64,000 bases of DNA from Nocardia colli (GTDB taxonomy: Bacteria > Actinomycetota > Actinomycetes > Mycobacteriales > Mycobacteriaceae), in NCBI RefSeq assembly GCF_008704205.1, contig NZ_VXLC01000006.1, positions 355,348 to 419,347 of the forward strand, given 5' to 3'. A program made the position numbers and the translations under genes. The notes beneath the pieces are model-generated. The model was not told where the DNA came from. It saw only the letters and a list, made by a program, of their open reading frames with translations, and searched no databases. This document shows, in pieces, positions 8,974 to 17,402 of the stretch (position 1 is the stretch's first letter; each line of letters opens with the position of its first letter).

Positions 8974-9828
8974 GTGCGCGGGAGAGCAAACGGGGAGGGG
9001 AGGCTCGTCGCGACCAGGCATTCGTGGCGCGCGTTCGCGGTATACGCGCAGTTGGTGCGCGCGGGTTTCCGCCGGCAGTCGCAATACAAGCTGGCCATGT
9101 TCGCCGGCCTGTTCACCAACTGCGTGTTCGGCTTCGTCCGGGCGGCGGTGATGCTCGCCGCGGTGCGGGCAACCGGCGATTTCGGCGGCTACAACGAGGG
9201 GTCCATCGGTGCGTATGTGTGGCTCTCGCAGGGCCTGCTCGGCGCGATGCAATTCATGGGACCGCCGCTGGACCTGGCCGATCGGGTGAAGAACGGCGAC
9301 ATCGCGATCGATTTCCTGCGCCCGGTCGACGTGCAGTTCGGTTACCTGGCCGGGGATCTCGGCCGGGCCGCGTGCACCATCCTGCCGCGCGGGGTGCCGA
9401 GCGTGCTGATCGGCGTGCTCACCTTCGGGCTCGTCCTGCCCGGCACTCCCCTGCCCTACCTGCTCGGCGCGGTGAGCGTGCTGCTCGCCGTGGCCATTTC
9501 GTTCCTCTGCCTGTTCGCCGTCGCGCTGATCGGTTTCTGGGTCGTCGAGACCCGCGGCCTGCGGGTGCTGTACCAAGTCGCCGGCACCTTCCTCGCCGGG
9601 CTTTTTGTGCCAGTGCACATGTTTCCCGGTTGGCTGCGCGCCATCGCCCAGGCGACGCCGTTCCCCTCGATCCTGCAATCGCCGATCGATGTGCTCTCCG
9701 GCCGGATCACCGGAACGGCCGCCGTGGGTGTGGTTGCCGTGCAGGTGTTCTGGGTGCTGGTGGTCGGCGGCATCGGCCGGGTACTGCTCGCGGCCGGGCG
9801 GCGCAAGCTGGAGGTGCAGGGTGGCTGA
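8974..9828 (+). CDS. ABC-2-type transporter permease, first subunit
   Basis: A 284-residue membrane protein with six hydrophobic segments; it resembles the ABC2_membrane_6 permeases found as pairs beside one ATPase in actinobacteria. Segments such as DRVKNGDIAIDFLRPVD (cytoplasmic coupling loop) and VETRGLRVLYQVAGTFLAG are typical. The start is unclear: GTG at 8974 is the only in-frame start, while GGGGAGGGG just downstream resembles a ribosome site but precedes no start codon. It overlaps the second permease by 8 bases and forms an operon with the ATPase ending at 11639. The transported substrate is unknown. Confidence 0.8.
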   Translation: MRGRANGEGRLVATRHSWRAFAVYAQLVRAGFRRQSQYKLAMFAGLFTNCVFGFVRAAVMLAAVRATGDFGGYNEGSIGAYVWLSQGLLGAMQFMGPPLDLADRVKNGDIAIDFLRPVDVQFGYLAGDLGRAACTILPRGVPSVLIGVLTFGLVLPGTPLPYLLGAVSVLLAVAISFLCLFAVALIGFWVVETRGLRVLYQVAGTFLAGLFVPVHMFPGWLRAIAQATPFPSILQSPIDVLSGRITGTAAVGVVAVQVFWVLVVGGIGRVLLAAGRRKLEVQGG

Positions 9829-10648
9829 GCCGGGCCTCACGCGGGCCGGGACCTGGTTCACCCCGTACGCGGCGGTGTTGCGCTCGCGCATCCGTGCCCA
9901 GCAGGCTTACCGATTGTCCTTCGTCAGTGAGGTTTTCAGCGCGTTCCTGATCGGCCTGGTCGAGTTCGCCGAGGTGTGGGTGATCTTCCACAACGTCCGG
10001 GTGCTCGGCGGCCTGGATCTGAACGCCGCGCTGCTGCTGTTCGGCTTCGGGCAGTCGACCTTCGCGCTGGCGCAGGTGCTGTTCGGCCATCTGGACACGC
10101 TGCCGACGCTGATCCGGATGGGCCAGCTCGACGCGTATCACCTACGGCCGCAACCACTGCTGCTCCAGCTGATCACCAGCGACATCTCGCTGCGCCGCTT
10201 CGCCCGCGCGGCCGTCGCGCTGGTGGTGCTCGGTTTCGGGTTCCTGCGCAACGACATCGACTGGAACGCGGCCGCCTTCGGACTGGTGCTGCTCACCCTG
10301 ATCGGCGGAATCGCCTTGTTCGGCGGCATTTTCGTGTGCGCGGCCGGATTGCAGTTCTATCTGATCGACGGCGCGGAGCTCACCAACAGCTTCACCTACG
10401 GCGGCTCGTTCGCCGCGGTGCAACCGGCCACGGTGTTTCCGGCGCCGCTGAAGCTGTTGTTCGGCTTCGCCATTCCGGTCTGCTTCACCGCGTATCTGCC
10501 GACCATCGCGCTGCTGGGGCTGCCAGGTCCGGCGCTGCTGCCCGCGTGGCTGGCCTGGCTGACCCCGCTGGCGGTGCTCTGGGTGTGGCTGCTCGCGTTG
10601 AGTTTCTGGCGGTTCGGTACTCGGCACTATCAAGGAGGGGGCGGATAA
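9821..10648 (+). CDS. ABC-2-type transporter permease, second subunit
   Basis: A 275-residue membrane protein with about six helices, starting at the GTG inside the end of the previous gene (8-base overlap, with GGAGGTGC upstream). The loop TLIRMGQLDAYHLRPQP matches the coupling loop of the first permease, and DGAELTNSFTYGGSF is characteristic of this permease type. It probably makes a heterodimer with the 8974-9828 product, energised by the ATPase whose gene starts one base after its stop. Actinobacterial two-permease exporters of this kind have been linked to drug or lipid export; which applies here is not visible. Confidence 0.85.
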   Translation: MAEPGLTRAGTWFTPYAAVLRSRIRAQQAYRLSFVSEVFSAFLIGLVEFAEVWVIFHNVRVLGGLDLNAALLLFGFGQSTFALAQVLFGHLDTLPTLIRMGQLDAYHLRPQPLLLQLITSDISLRRFARAAVALVVLGFGFLRNDIDWNAAAFGLVLLTLIGGIALFGGIFVCAAGLQFYLIDGAELTNSFTYGGSFAAVQPATVFPAPLKLLFGFAIPVCFTAYLPTIALLGLPGPALLPAWLAWLTPLAVLWVWLLALSFWRFGTRHYQGGGG

Positions 10649-10649
10649 C

Positions 10650-11639
10650 GTGGCAGCATCCGGCTCGGCGGACGCGATCATCGACATCGAAGACCTGACC
10701 CGGCAATTCACCCTGTCCCGCAAGATCGGCAGGCAGTGGCGGCGGCACCGCGAGACGCTGACCGCGGTGGACCGGATGTCCTTCCGGATCGAACGCGGCA
10801 CGGCGGTCGGCTATATCGGCGCGAACGGCGCGGGCAAGTCGACCACGATCAAGATGCTCACCGGCATCCTGGTGCCGACCTCGGGCAGCGTGCGCACCTG
10901 CGGGCTGGAACCGGTCCGGCAGCGGCGCGAGCTGGCCGCGCGGATCGGCGTGGTGTTCGGGCAGCGTTCCCAGCTGTGGTGGGATCTGCCGCTGCGCGAG
11001 TCGTTTTCGATCCTCGCCGCCATCCACCGGCTGGAACCGGACGTCGCGCGCAAACGCAAGCACGAGCTGATCGAGCAGCTGGAGATGGCCGATACCATGG
11101 ACACCCCGGTGCGCCAGCTCTCGCTCGGCCAGCGCATGCGCGCGGAAGTCGCTGCGGCGCTGCTGCATTCACCCGAACTGGTGATCCTCGACGAACCGAC
11201 CATCGGCCTGGACGTGCTGTCGAAACAACGGTTGCGCGAATTCCTGCGCGCCGAACGCGCGGACCGCGGCACCACGCTGCTGCTCACCACGCACGACATG
11301 GGCGACATCGAAAGGCTGTGCGGCCGGGTGCTCGTGGTGGATCACGGCCGGCTGGTCTACGACGGGTCGCTGACCGGCCTGGCGGCCACGGTGGGCGCGC
11401 GGCGGGTGCTGGTGGTCGACCTGGCCGAGCCGGCCGCCGATATCGACGACCTGCCCTGTGCGCGGCTACTGAGCTCCGAGGCAGGCGGGATGCGGCAGCG
11501 ACTGGCCTTCGATCCGGAAAAGACCACGGCCGCACAGCTGCTCGCGCTGGTCTCCGATCGGGCCGAGGTGCGCGATCTGTCCATCGAGGAGCCGGAGATC
11601 GAGGACGTGGTCCGCCGGATATACGAATCCGCCCGCTGA
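10650..11639 (+). CDS. ABC transporter ATP-binding protein
   Basis: A 329-residue ATPase serving the two permeases upstream. Walker A is GANGAGKSTTIKM, the Q-loop is in FGQRSQLWWDLP, the signature is LSLGQRMRAEV (a Q in place of the second G of LSGGQ, common in this subfamily), Walker B is LVILDEPTIGLD and the switch histidine is in LLTTHDMGDIE. A C-terminal 90-residue regulatory extension follows. The GTG start lies one base after the second permease's stop and has AGGAGGGGGC upstream. The stop codon lies inside a strong hairpin. Confidence 0.92.
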   Translation: MAASGSADAIIDIEDLTRQFTLSRKIGRQWRRHRETLTAVDRMSFRIERGTAVGYIGANGAGKSTTIKMLTGILVPTSGSVRTCGLEPVRQRRELAARIGVVFGQRSQLWWDLPLRESFSILAAIHRLEPDVARKRKHELIEQLEMADTMDTPVRQLSLGQRMRAEVAAALLHSPELVILDEPTIGLDVLSKQRLREFLRAERADRGTTLLLTTHDMGDIERLCGRVLVVDHGRLVYDGSLTGLAATVGARRVLVVDLAEPAADIDDLPCARLLSSEAGGMRQRLAFDPEKTTAAQLLALVSDRAEVRDLSIEEPEIEDVVRRIYESAR

Positions 11640-11655
11640 GCCAGCGGGCGGATTC
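11625..11655. terminator. Hairpin between convergent genes
   Basis: A perfect 13-bp stem (arms 11625-11637 and 11643-11655; GAATCCGCCCGCT and its complement) with a 5-base loop containing the stop codon of the ABC ATPase. There is no clear T run, but it lies between convergent genes and probably ends transcripts from both sides. Confidence 0.65.
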
Positions 11656-11671
11656 GGTGTTGCGGTGTAAC

Positions 11672-12376
11672 TCAACGGGTTTCGAGCTCGCGGGCACCCT
11701 GGTCGAGCCGGAACGGCGGGTACTCGTCGCGCATCAGCGTGGCGTAGGCCTGCACCCTGATGGTCCACCGGCTGATGCCCATGACGAAGTCGTACACGCC
11801 CTGCGGATACCGCGCGGTGAACAGCAACCCGATCAGCGCGACCACCAGCAGGATGCTGATCAGCGGAATGCTGCCCGCACCGGACCAGCTGTCGTCGTCG
11901 TACATGTAGAACGTCATGCCGCCGCTCATCGCCGCGCCGAGGATGAGGTAGTGCGGAATGGCGAGCAGCCACCACTTCACCAGCACCAGACCGCGATGCA
12001 GCCGCTCCGGATAGTCGACCTCGAGATCGGCCGGGTAGTCCGCGTTCGGTTGCAGGCTGAACGGCGGGTATTTGTCGGTGCCGAGCACGCCGAGCGCATA
12101 GAACTCGACCCGCCAGGTCCAGCGCATCACCCCGACATTGAAGTCGAACATCGCCCGCGGATATTTACCGGTGAACAGAATCACGAAGAACGCGACCACC
12201 GTGAGGACGAAATAGGCGATGTGCAGAAAGATCAGCACAATGTAATGCGGAATGGCCAGCAGCCACTTGACCAGCCACATCCACCGCGACAACGCGGGAT
12301 CCAGATCGCCTCGGACACGAACGGGATTGACCGGATAAGCCAGTTTCGCAGTGCTGACAGGGTTTTCGGGTTCCAT
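11672..12376 (-). CDS. DUF4389 membrane protein, two tandem copies
   Basis: A 234-residue membrane protein built from two similar halves, each beginning with a helix of the type LVKWLLAIPHYIVL or LVKWWLLAIPHYLIL and ending in a piece like FTGKYPRAMFDFNVGVMRWTWRVE or FTARYPQGVYDFVMGISRWTIR followed by a YPPFSL or YPPFRL turn. This is the DUF4389 duplication common in actinobacteria; function unknown. The ATG at 12376 has AAAGGAGCG 7 bases upstream and is preferred to an ATG 13 codons earlier. It is convergent with the ABC exporter and separated from it by the hairpin at 11625-11655. Confidence 0.85.
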   Translation of the reverse strand: MEPENPVSTAKLAYPVNPVRVRGDLDPALSRWMWLVKWLLAIPHYIVLIFLHIAYFVLTVVAFFVILFTGKYPRAMFDFNVGVMRWTWRVEFYALGVLGTDKYPPFSLQPNADYPADLEVDYPERLHRGLVLVKWWLLAIPHYLILGAAMSGGMTFYMYDDDSWSGAGSIPLISILLVVALIGLLFTARYPQGVYDFVMGISRWTIRVQAYATLMRDEYPPFRLDQGARELETR

Positions 12377-12510
12377 GATCGACGCTCCTTTCGGGTGCCT
12401 TTCGATCCACGCCACAAACCAGGTGCGGAATATAGGTGATTCTCGCGTATTCGGCGGTCGCGGACGCCACGATCGGGTACCGACACGCCAACGAATAGGG
12501 ATGCAGGAGA

Positions 12511-12996
12511 ATGGCGTGTCACAAACTCAGCCGTAATCGCCCGGTAGGCTCGGTCGCAGCTTGTAAGGGGACACACGGCCGGATCCGGCTATTGGTCGCC
12601 GCCCGATCGCGATTCGCCGAGGACGCGCTGGCCGAGGCGGTCGCCGCGAGGACCAGGCAGGCGATCATTCTCGGTGCCGGGCCCTCGGCGCAACGGATTT
12701 CGAGCCGGCCGAGCCCGCGTTCGTGATCTGGCTCGGCGTCACCGTCTACCTCACCCGCGCTGCCATCGGTTCGCCCCTGGGCTACCTCGGCACCCTCGCC
12801 GCGGGCAGCCAGCTGGTGCTCGACTACGCCCGAACCGGTGATCCCCTCCACGCCGGAGGAACACGCCGCCGCGGAGTTCCGCAAGCAGCGCCTGTCCCAG
12901 ATCAACGAACGCCGGCTCAGCTTCTTCGCCCCGCAGGACCTCGCCGCCGAACTGCGCCCCGGCCCGCACCTGCTGCGGGCCGTCGTGCGCGGTTAA
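12511..12996 (+). pseudogene. Decayed class I SAM-dependent methyltransferase (TIGR00027-type)
   Basis: Three pieces of a mycobacterial/nocardial SAM-dependent methyltransferase (leucine carboxymethyltransferase-like) survive in two reading frames. The motif-I region is ARSRFAEDALAEAVA and RQAIILGAG (frame of 12511). The middle piece is VIWLGVTVYLTRAAIGS and LVLDYARTGDPL (frame of 12723). The C-terminal end is RRLSFFAPQDLAAELRPGPH running to TAA at 12994-12996 (first frame again). Between motif I and the IWLGVT piece much of the usual protein is missing. Two frameshifts and a deletion make it non-functional. Its last bases overlap the stop of the CocE-like gene on the other strand. Confidence 0.7.
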
Positions 12997-15050
12997 CCCA
13001 GCGGCCGGCTCAGCGGCACGTTCACGAAGCTCGGCGCCGAGGGGTCGAGCAGCAGGTGTTGCGGCGCAACCGAGTTCAGGATGCCGCCGTCGAACAGCAG
13101 CGGCGGCGGCAGGAACCCGCGCGGGAAGTTGCTCGCGAACACGTTGACCCGCAACCGATGTCCCGGCTGGAGCACGGCGTCGACCGGATTGACGCCGACG
13201 TCGAGGACAGTGGGCTGGCCGGGCACCAGGGTCTGGCGGTCGGCGAGGGTCAGCTTGTACACGGTGTGCGTGTAGTCGCCGTCGGCGTCCTTGGTGCTCT
13301 TCTCCTCGTCCACCGCGCGCAGCGAGGCGGCGAGCTGTCCGCTGGCCAGCACGGTCGACTGTCCGTTCGGCGCAACGTCATTCACGGTGACCGCCCAGTA
13401 GCCCTCGATGTTGTCGTACATCGTGTTGAGGTGCACGTTGATCGGGCCGGACAGCACGGTGGGTTCGGCCACCGGCGCACCGGTGAAGGTGAGGCCGCCG
13501 AGCTCGTGGATGCGATCGTCGCGGCCGCAGAAATTGAGCAGGCTGATCGCGCCCGCCGACTCGACCGCCGCGTCGCGGGAGCACAGTGAGGTGAGCCCGT
13601 TGACCGGCGAGACGGTCAATTGTGCTGCGGCATCCGGTGTTTGCGCGCTGAGCGAACCGTCGTAGACGCTGGTCGCGGTGCCGCTGATGGTGGGCGACAG
13701 ATACATCCGCTGGTATTCCATGTCCGGACGCTGGAACGACGACGCGGTGGTCCAGCCGCCGCCCTGCTGCCACAGCACCACCGGGCCGTACTGGTCGATG
13801 CCGTTGTCGATGCCCTTGAGCCACTTGTCGTACCAGGCCTTCTGGAGCACGTCCAGGCGCGGCGGCTTGCCGGGATCACCGAGACCGGACCCGGGATTGA
13901 AGTGGTAGGTGTCGCCCATGATGAGCTTCTTGCGCTCGGGCGGCAGCGGAATATCGGAGAACGAGCGCGCACTCGACGAGGCGAAGATGTCCTGCCAGCC
14001 GCCGTAGGCGAAGGTCGGCACCTGGATCCGTTCCGGATGGCTGTCGGTGAACGCCGAGCGCAGCGAGCTGCCGGGCAGCAACTGGTCCTTCAACGGCTGC
14101 GGCACCGAATCCACGTTGAGCGACAGGGCCATCAGGATGTAATCGAAGAATTCCAGCGGCGTGGCCACCCGGTCCAGCAGCCATTGGTAATCCAGGTGGC
14201 CGAGTGCGATGCCGACCGGGTCCGGGAAATTCGAGATCAGGTCGACCGCCGCGATATACAGCGGGGCGAACAATCCGAGTCCACCGCCGGGGAAGGCGAC
14301 ATCGGTGAGCGGGTCGGTGCTGCCCTCGATCGGGAAGATCGCCTTGAGCGCGGGCGGATTCTGCTCGGCCGCCTTGAATTGATTGATGCCGGAGTAGGAG
14401 ATGCCGGACATGCCGATATTGCCGTCCGACCACGCCTGCTTGCTCGCCCAGTCGATCAGTTCCAGGGTGTCCTGATTCTCCCGGCTCTGGAAGAACTGCC
14501 AGGCGCCCTGCGAGTACCCGGTGCCGCGCACGTCGGCGACGATGTAGGTGTAGCCCTGCTGCACCAGCTTGCGGTCCGCGCCGAACGCGCGCGGCGCGCC
14601 GCCGGCCAGCGCCTTGGTCAGATCGGTGATCGAGTCGAACGGCGTGCCGCCGAAGTCGAACCGGTTGACCAGCTGGATCAGCGCGTCGGACAGGACCGGG
14701 ATGTTGAGCGCGATGTCCGCGATCAGCGACGCGAACTTCGTGTACGGAGTCAGGTTGACGATCGTGGGCAGCGGTTCGTCCACGATCCGGCCCGCGGCGT
14801 CGACCGGCCGGTAGATGTTGGCCTTGAGCACCGTTCCGTCGCTCATGGCGATCGGCACATCGAAGTCGATATGCACCGGTCCGGGGTATTTCGCCGGGGC
14901 GTCGTAGGCGGCGGTCCACTGCCGGCCCAGATCACCGCCGTCCGGTGGCGACTCGGCGGTGGCGGTGCTCGGCACCACCCAGAGTGCGGTCATCGTGGTC
15001 GCGATCGCCATGATCCCGACCCGGCTCAACGCGCGGCGAACTGTCCTCAT
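12993..15050 (-). CDS. Secreted CocE/NonD-family alpha/beta hydrolase (X-Pro dipeptidyl-peptidase S15 type)
   Basis: A 685-residue exported hydrolase. Residues 1-32 are a signal peptide: basic start MRTVRRALSRVG, hydrophobic core, cleavage after STATA. The alpha/beta-hydrolase domain follows: VADVRGTGYSQG before the nucleophile, then GMSGISYSGI with serine in the GxSxG elbow. A C-terminal jelly-roll domain (PVNGLTSLCSRD onward) is shared with cocaine-esterase-like enzymes. The natural substrate is unknown. The divergent TetR gene starts 128 bases away, so this is a likely regulatory target. Confidence 0.88.
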   Translation of the reverse strand: MRTVRRALSRVGIMAIATTMTALWVVPSTATAESPPDGGDLGRQWTAAYDAPAKYPGPVHIDFDVPIAMSDGTVLKANIYRPVDAAGRIVDEPLPTIVNLTPYTKFASLIADIALNIPVLSDALIQLVNRFDFGGTPFDSITDLTKALAGGAPRAFGADRKLVQQGYTYIVADVRGTGYSQGAWQFFQSRENQDTLELIDWASKQAWSDGNIGMSGISYSGINQFKAAEQNPPALKAIFPIEGSTDPLTDVAFPGGGLGLFAPLYIAAVDLISNFPDPVGIALGHLDYQWLLDRVATPLEFFDYILMALSLNVDSVPQPLKDQLLPGSSLRSAFTDSHPERIQVPTFAYGGWQDIFASSSARSFSDIPLPPERKKLIMGDTYHFNPGSGLGDPGKPPRLDVLQKAWYDKWLKGIDNGIDQYGPVVLWQQGGGWTTASSFQRPDMEYQRMYLSPTISGTATSVYDGSLSAQTPDAAAQLTVSPVNGLTSLCSRDAAVESAGAISLLNFCGRDDRIHELGGLTFTGAPVAEPTVLSGPINVHLNTMYDNIEGYWAVTVNDVAPNGQSTVLASGQLAASLRAVDEEKSTKDADGDYTHTVYKLTLADRQTLVPGQPTVLDVGVNPVDAVLQPGHRLRVNVFASNFPRGFLPPPLLFDGGILNSVAPQHLLLDPSAPSFVNVPLSRPLG

Positions 15051-15178
15051 CGACCTCGACCCCTTGCTACCTACTTAGAAACACTGGCGTACCCATGCTG
15101 GATGTGAGAGTAACGGGGACCACACTGAATGGGCAAGTATGACCGCGATCACGCTCGGCGAGCGACTATTGTCAGGAG

Positions 15179-15841
15179 ATGGGATTAGAAGCCGGCGTCG
15201 ACCGCGGCCGTCTGCCACGCGGTACACATGGCATGACGCCGGAGGCGGTGGCCCATTCGCAGCGCATGCGGATGTTCCTGGGGGTACTGGAGGCGGTGGC
15301 CGAAAGAGGTTACGGCGAAACAACTGTCGGCGATATCGTGGCCCGCGCGAACGTCTCGCGGCGCACCTTCTACCAGCTGTTCCGCGGCCGCGACGACTGC
15401 TTCGCCGAGGCCTTCGAGGCGGCGGTCGAACTCGTGCTCGGCGAACTCGACAGCAGCGTGCGGGCCACCCCGCGGGCGGAATGGCGCGCACTCATCCGCA
15501 CCACGCTGGAGACCTATCTGCAGGTGCTGGCCGACAACGGGATCTACGCCCGCGCGTTGCACATCGAATGCCTGGTCGCCGGGCCGATCGTGGCCCAGCA
15601 ACGCCGGCAGATGAAAACGCTGCTGGCACACCGGATGCGCGCGGCCTTCCGGATCGGGCGCAGCGAGGGCGATATCCCGGTCGACATTCCCACCGACATC
15701 TTCGACGCACTCATCGGCGCGGTCGACGATCGCATTCGCGATTGCCTGGAAGGCCCTGGCGCGCAAGCACTGCCGTCGCTCGGTGCACACCTGTACCAGA
15801 TCACCATGGCGCTGTTCGGCGTGCCGGAATGGGACGCCTAG
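15179..15841 (+). CDS. TetR/AcrR-family transcriptional regulator
   Basis: A 220-residue regulator. The helix-turn-helix spans residues about 30-75, with RGYGETTVGDIVARANVSRR followed by TFYQLFRGRDDCFAEAF. The C-terminal domain is helical and not assigned to a ligand class. It is divergent from the CocE-like hydrolase with 128 bases between starts, the classic arrangement for a local repressor. The start is uncertain: AGGAG directly abuts the ATG at 15179 with no spacing, and an in-frame ATG at 15233, still upstream of the HTH, is also possible. Confidence 0.85.
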   Translation: MGLEAGVDRGRLPRGTHGMTPEAVAHSQRMRMFLGVLEAVAERGYGETTVGDIVARANVSRRTFYQLFRGRDDCFAEAFEAAVELVLGELDSSVRATPRAEWRALIRTTLETYLQVLADNGIYARALHIECLVAGPIVAQQRRQMKTLLAHRMRAAFRIGRSEGDIPVDIPTDIFDALIGAVDDRIRDCLEGPGAQALPSLGAHLYQITMALFGVPEWDA

Positions 15842-16392
15842 CCCGGACCGGTCCCCTGCGACGAATACAGGCTCACTTCGCCGTCCTCACTGAGGAATGC
15901 GTTGACCAGCATGATGCCCTGGGCCTCGAGTTCATCGGACTCCGGCGCCTCGGTGGTGATCGAAATCTGGGGTATGACCGCCCAATTCACCACATAACGT
16001 TCCGGTGGCCCGTCGTCGTCGGACAGCCGGGCGAGGCGGAAGACCGATACGGTCTTGCGAACGATGAGCGTGCGCACGACCTCTCCGATTCGCTCGGGGT
16101 CTTCCAGCGCGAACATGAACCCGAATGTGAGTTCGGGTGATGACACGTAGGCGGGCACGAACACCGAGGCTAGCCGATCGAACGACGCCGCGCAGCCGCC
16201 GCGCCGATCCGATAGCTGCTCGTGCGCCCGCACTCGCCCGCCGGTAATACCGACGGTGCACTCGCGTGACCTCGCCGTAACGGTGCATAACGATTTACCA
16301 GCGGGTTTCAGATTTGTACACCATACTATTGCGTCGATTCGGTAGCCGCGCTTTCCTGAAAGAGTCCCGATTTCTCGGGGCGTCTTCCTCAT
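15838..16392 (-). CDS. Hypothetical protein
   Basis: A frame giving 184 residues from the ATG at 16392. The C-terminal 100 residues look protein-like: SFDRLASVFVPAYVSSPELT, VRTLIVRKTVSVFRLARLSDD, ending with ISITTEAPESDELEAQG. They suggest an alpha/beta domain with no family I recognise. The first 60 residues are less convincing and the real start may be further in. It converges on the TetR gene, the stop codons overlapping by 3 bases. It may belong to the type VII secretion or cell-envelope accessory group common in Nocardia, but nothing shows this directly. Confidence 0.55.
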   Translation of the reverse strand: MRKTPREIGTLSGKRGYRIDAIVWCTNLKPAGKSLCTVTARSRECTVGITGGRVRAHEQLSDRRGGCAASFDRLASVFVPAYVSSPELTFGFMFALEDPERIGEVVRTLIVRKTVSVFRLARLSDDDGPPERYVVNWAVIPQISITTEAPESDELEAQGIMLVNAFLSEDGEVSLYSSQGTGPG

Positions 16393-16553
16393 CGCATCGT
16401 CGCGGATTTCCCGGTAACTTTGCCGTGCTGGTGGACTATGGGGGGTGGCGTCCGAGTGCGGGGCTGCGCCGGAGCCGAGGGGTGCCCCTCCCCGAAATCC
16501 CCCTCGGCCCTGGCGCATCCAGAATGGGATCGTTACCGCAGGGGTGTACGCAC

Positions 16554-17087
16554 ATGCCGACCGAATACGCACGCGTCCGTAACGGAACCGAAGAGTTACC
16601 CCCGCCTGCCGAACTATTGCGCGCCTTCCGCGAACCCGACGACCCGAAACGGCATCGGCACAGCGTGCTCAGCGCCGCGCGGCAACTCGTCGAATGTCAC
16701 GAACGCAGGAGCACGGCGATCGAGGCCGCGCACACACCGGACGCACCGGCGGGGCGGGTCGTGGCGTGCAGCATGCTGGTCGAGGACATCGACGGCGATC
16801 GGGCCGAGCTGGTCGGGCGCATCGACGCCTGGGTGGCCGACAACGTCGAACACCGCGGCGGCGCCTCGTTGCATACCGAGACGCTCGGCGCGGTGATCGA
16901 TCGACTGGCGGCGAAATGGATTGCGGCACAACGAGCTCTACGCAGGACACCGCAGCAGCGAACGCTCCCGGTGCAGGTGGACGGGGAAGCCCACCTGCAG
17001 TGGTGCAGGCTCGCCGAACTGACCGACGGGTATCGGGATCTGATCACCGATGTCACCGAGCACCGGCGCCGGCTGCCGGTGTGGTGA
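16554..17087 (+). CDS. DUF4254 domain protein
   Basis: A 177-residue, mainly helical protein of the DUF4254 family. HSVLSAARQLVECHERRSTA and, near the end, RLAELTDGYRDLITDVTEHRRRLP are the recognisable segments; the family also occurs in Bacteroidetes and its function is unknown. The ATG at 16554 follows GCAGGGGTGTACGCAC; the frame is open upstream but low in coding character. It converges with the 17088-17402 gene with no spacing. Confidence 0.75.
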   Translation: MPTEYARVRNGTEELPPPAELLRAFREPDDPKRHRHSVLSAARQLVECHERRSTAIEAAHTPDAPAGRVVACSMLVEDIDGDRAELVGRIDAWVADNVEHRGGASLHTETLGAVIDRLAAKWIAAQRALRRTPQQRTLPVQVDGEAHLQWCRLAELTDGYRDLITDVTEHRRRLPVW

Positions 17088-17402
17088 TCAGCGGGTCTCG
17101 TCGACTCCGGGCTCGACCACCTCGGCGTCGACGAACGGCGCCTCGGTGCTGATCGTCGGCTTCGGGGCCGGCTCGAGATCATCGTCGAGATCGAGATCCA
17201 GGTCGCGCCCGGCCTCGGCATCGCGCCGGGCGGCCTCGGCGGCCTCTTTCATCTCGATCGCGTCGGTGAACCACTCACCGATCTCCTTGGTGACCTCCGC
17301 GACGGTGCCCGCGATGATGCCGGCGATATTGCCGACATGCTTGGCGCCCGAGGATGTCAATTCTTGAATGAGGTCTTTGTTGCTTTCGAATTTCCCGATC
17401 AT
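17088..17402 (-). CDS. Small hypothetical protein downstream of the desaturase
   Basis: A 104-residue protein with a helical N-terminal half containing a Gly/Ala/Ile stretch (GNIAGIIAGTVAEVTKEIGE, amphipathic rather than a clear membrane segment), then an alanine/glutamate coiled segment and a very acidic tail (DLDLDLDDDLEP). The ATG immediately follows the desaturase stop (TGA then ATG, zero gap), so it is probably translated from the same message. No family recognised; a role as an accessory to the desaturase is possible by position only. Confidence 0.6.
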   Translation of the reverse strand: MIGKFESNKDLIQELTSSGAKHVGNIAGIIAGTVAEVTKEIGEWFTDAIEMKEAAEAARRDAEAGRDLDLDLDDDLEPAPKPTISTEAPFVDAEVVEPGVDETR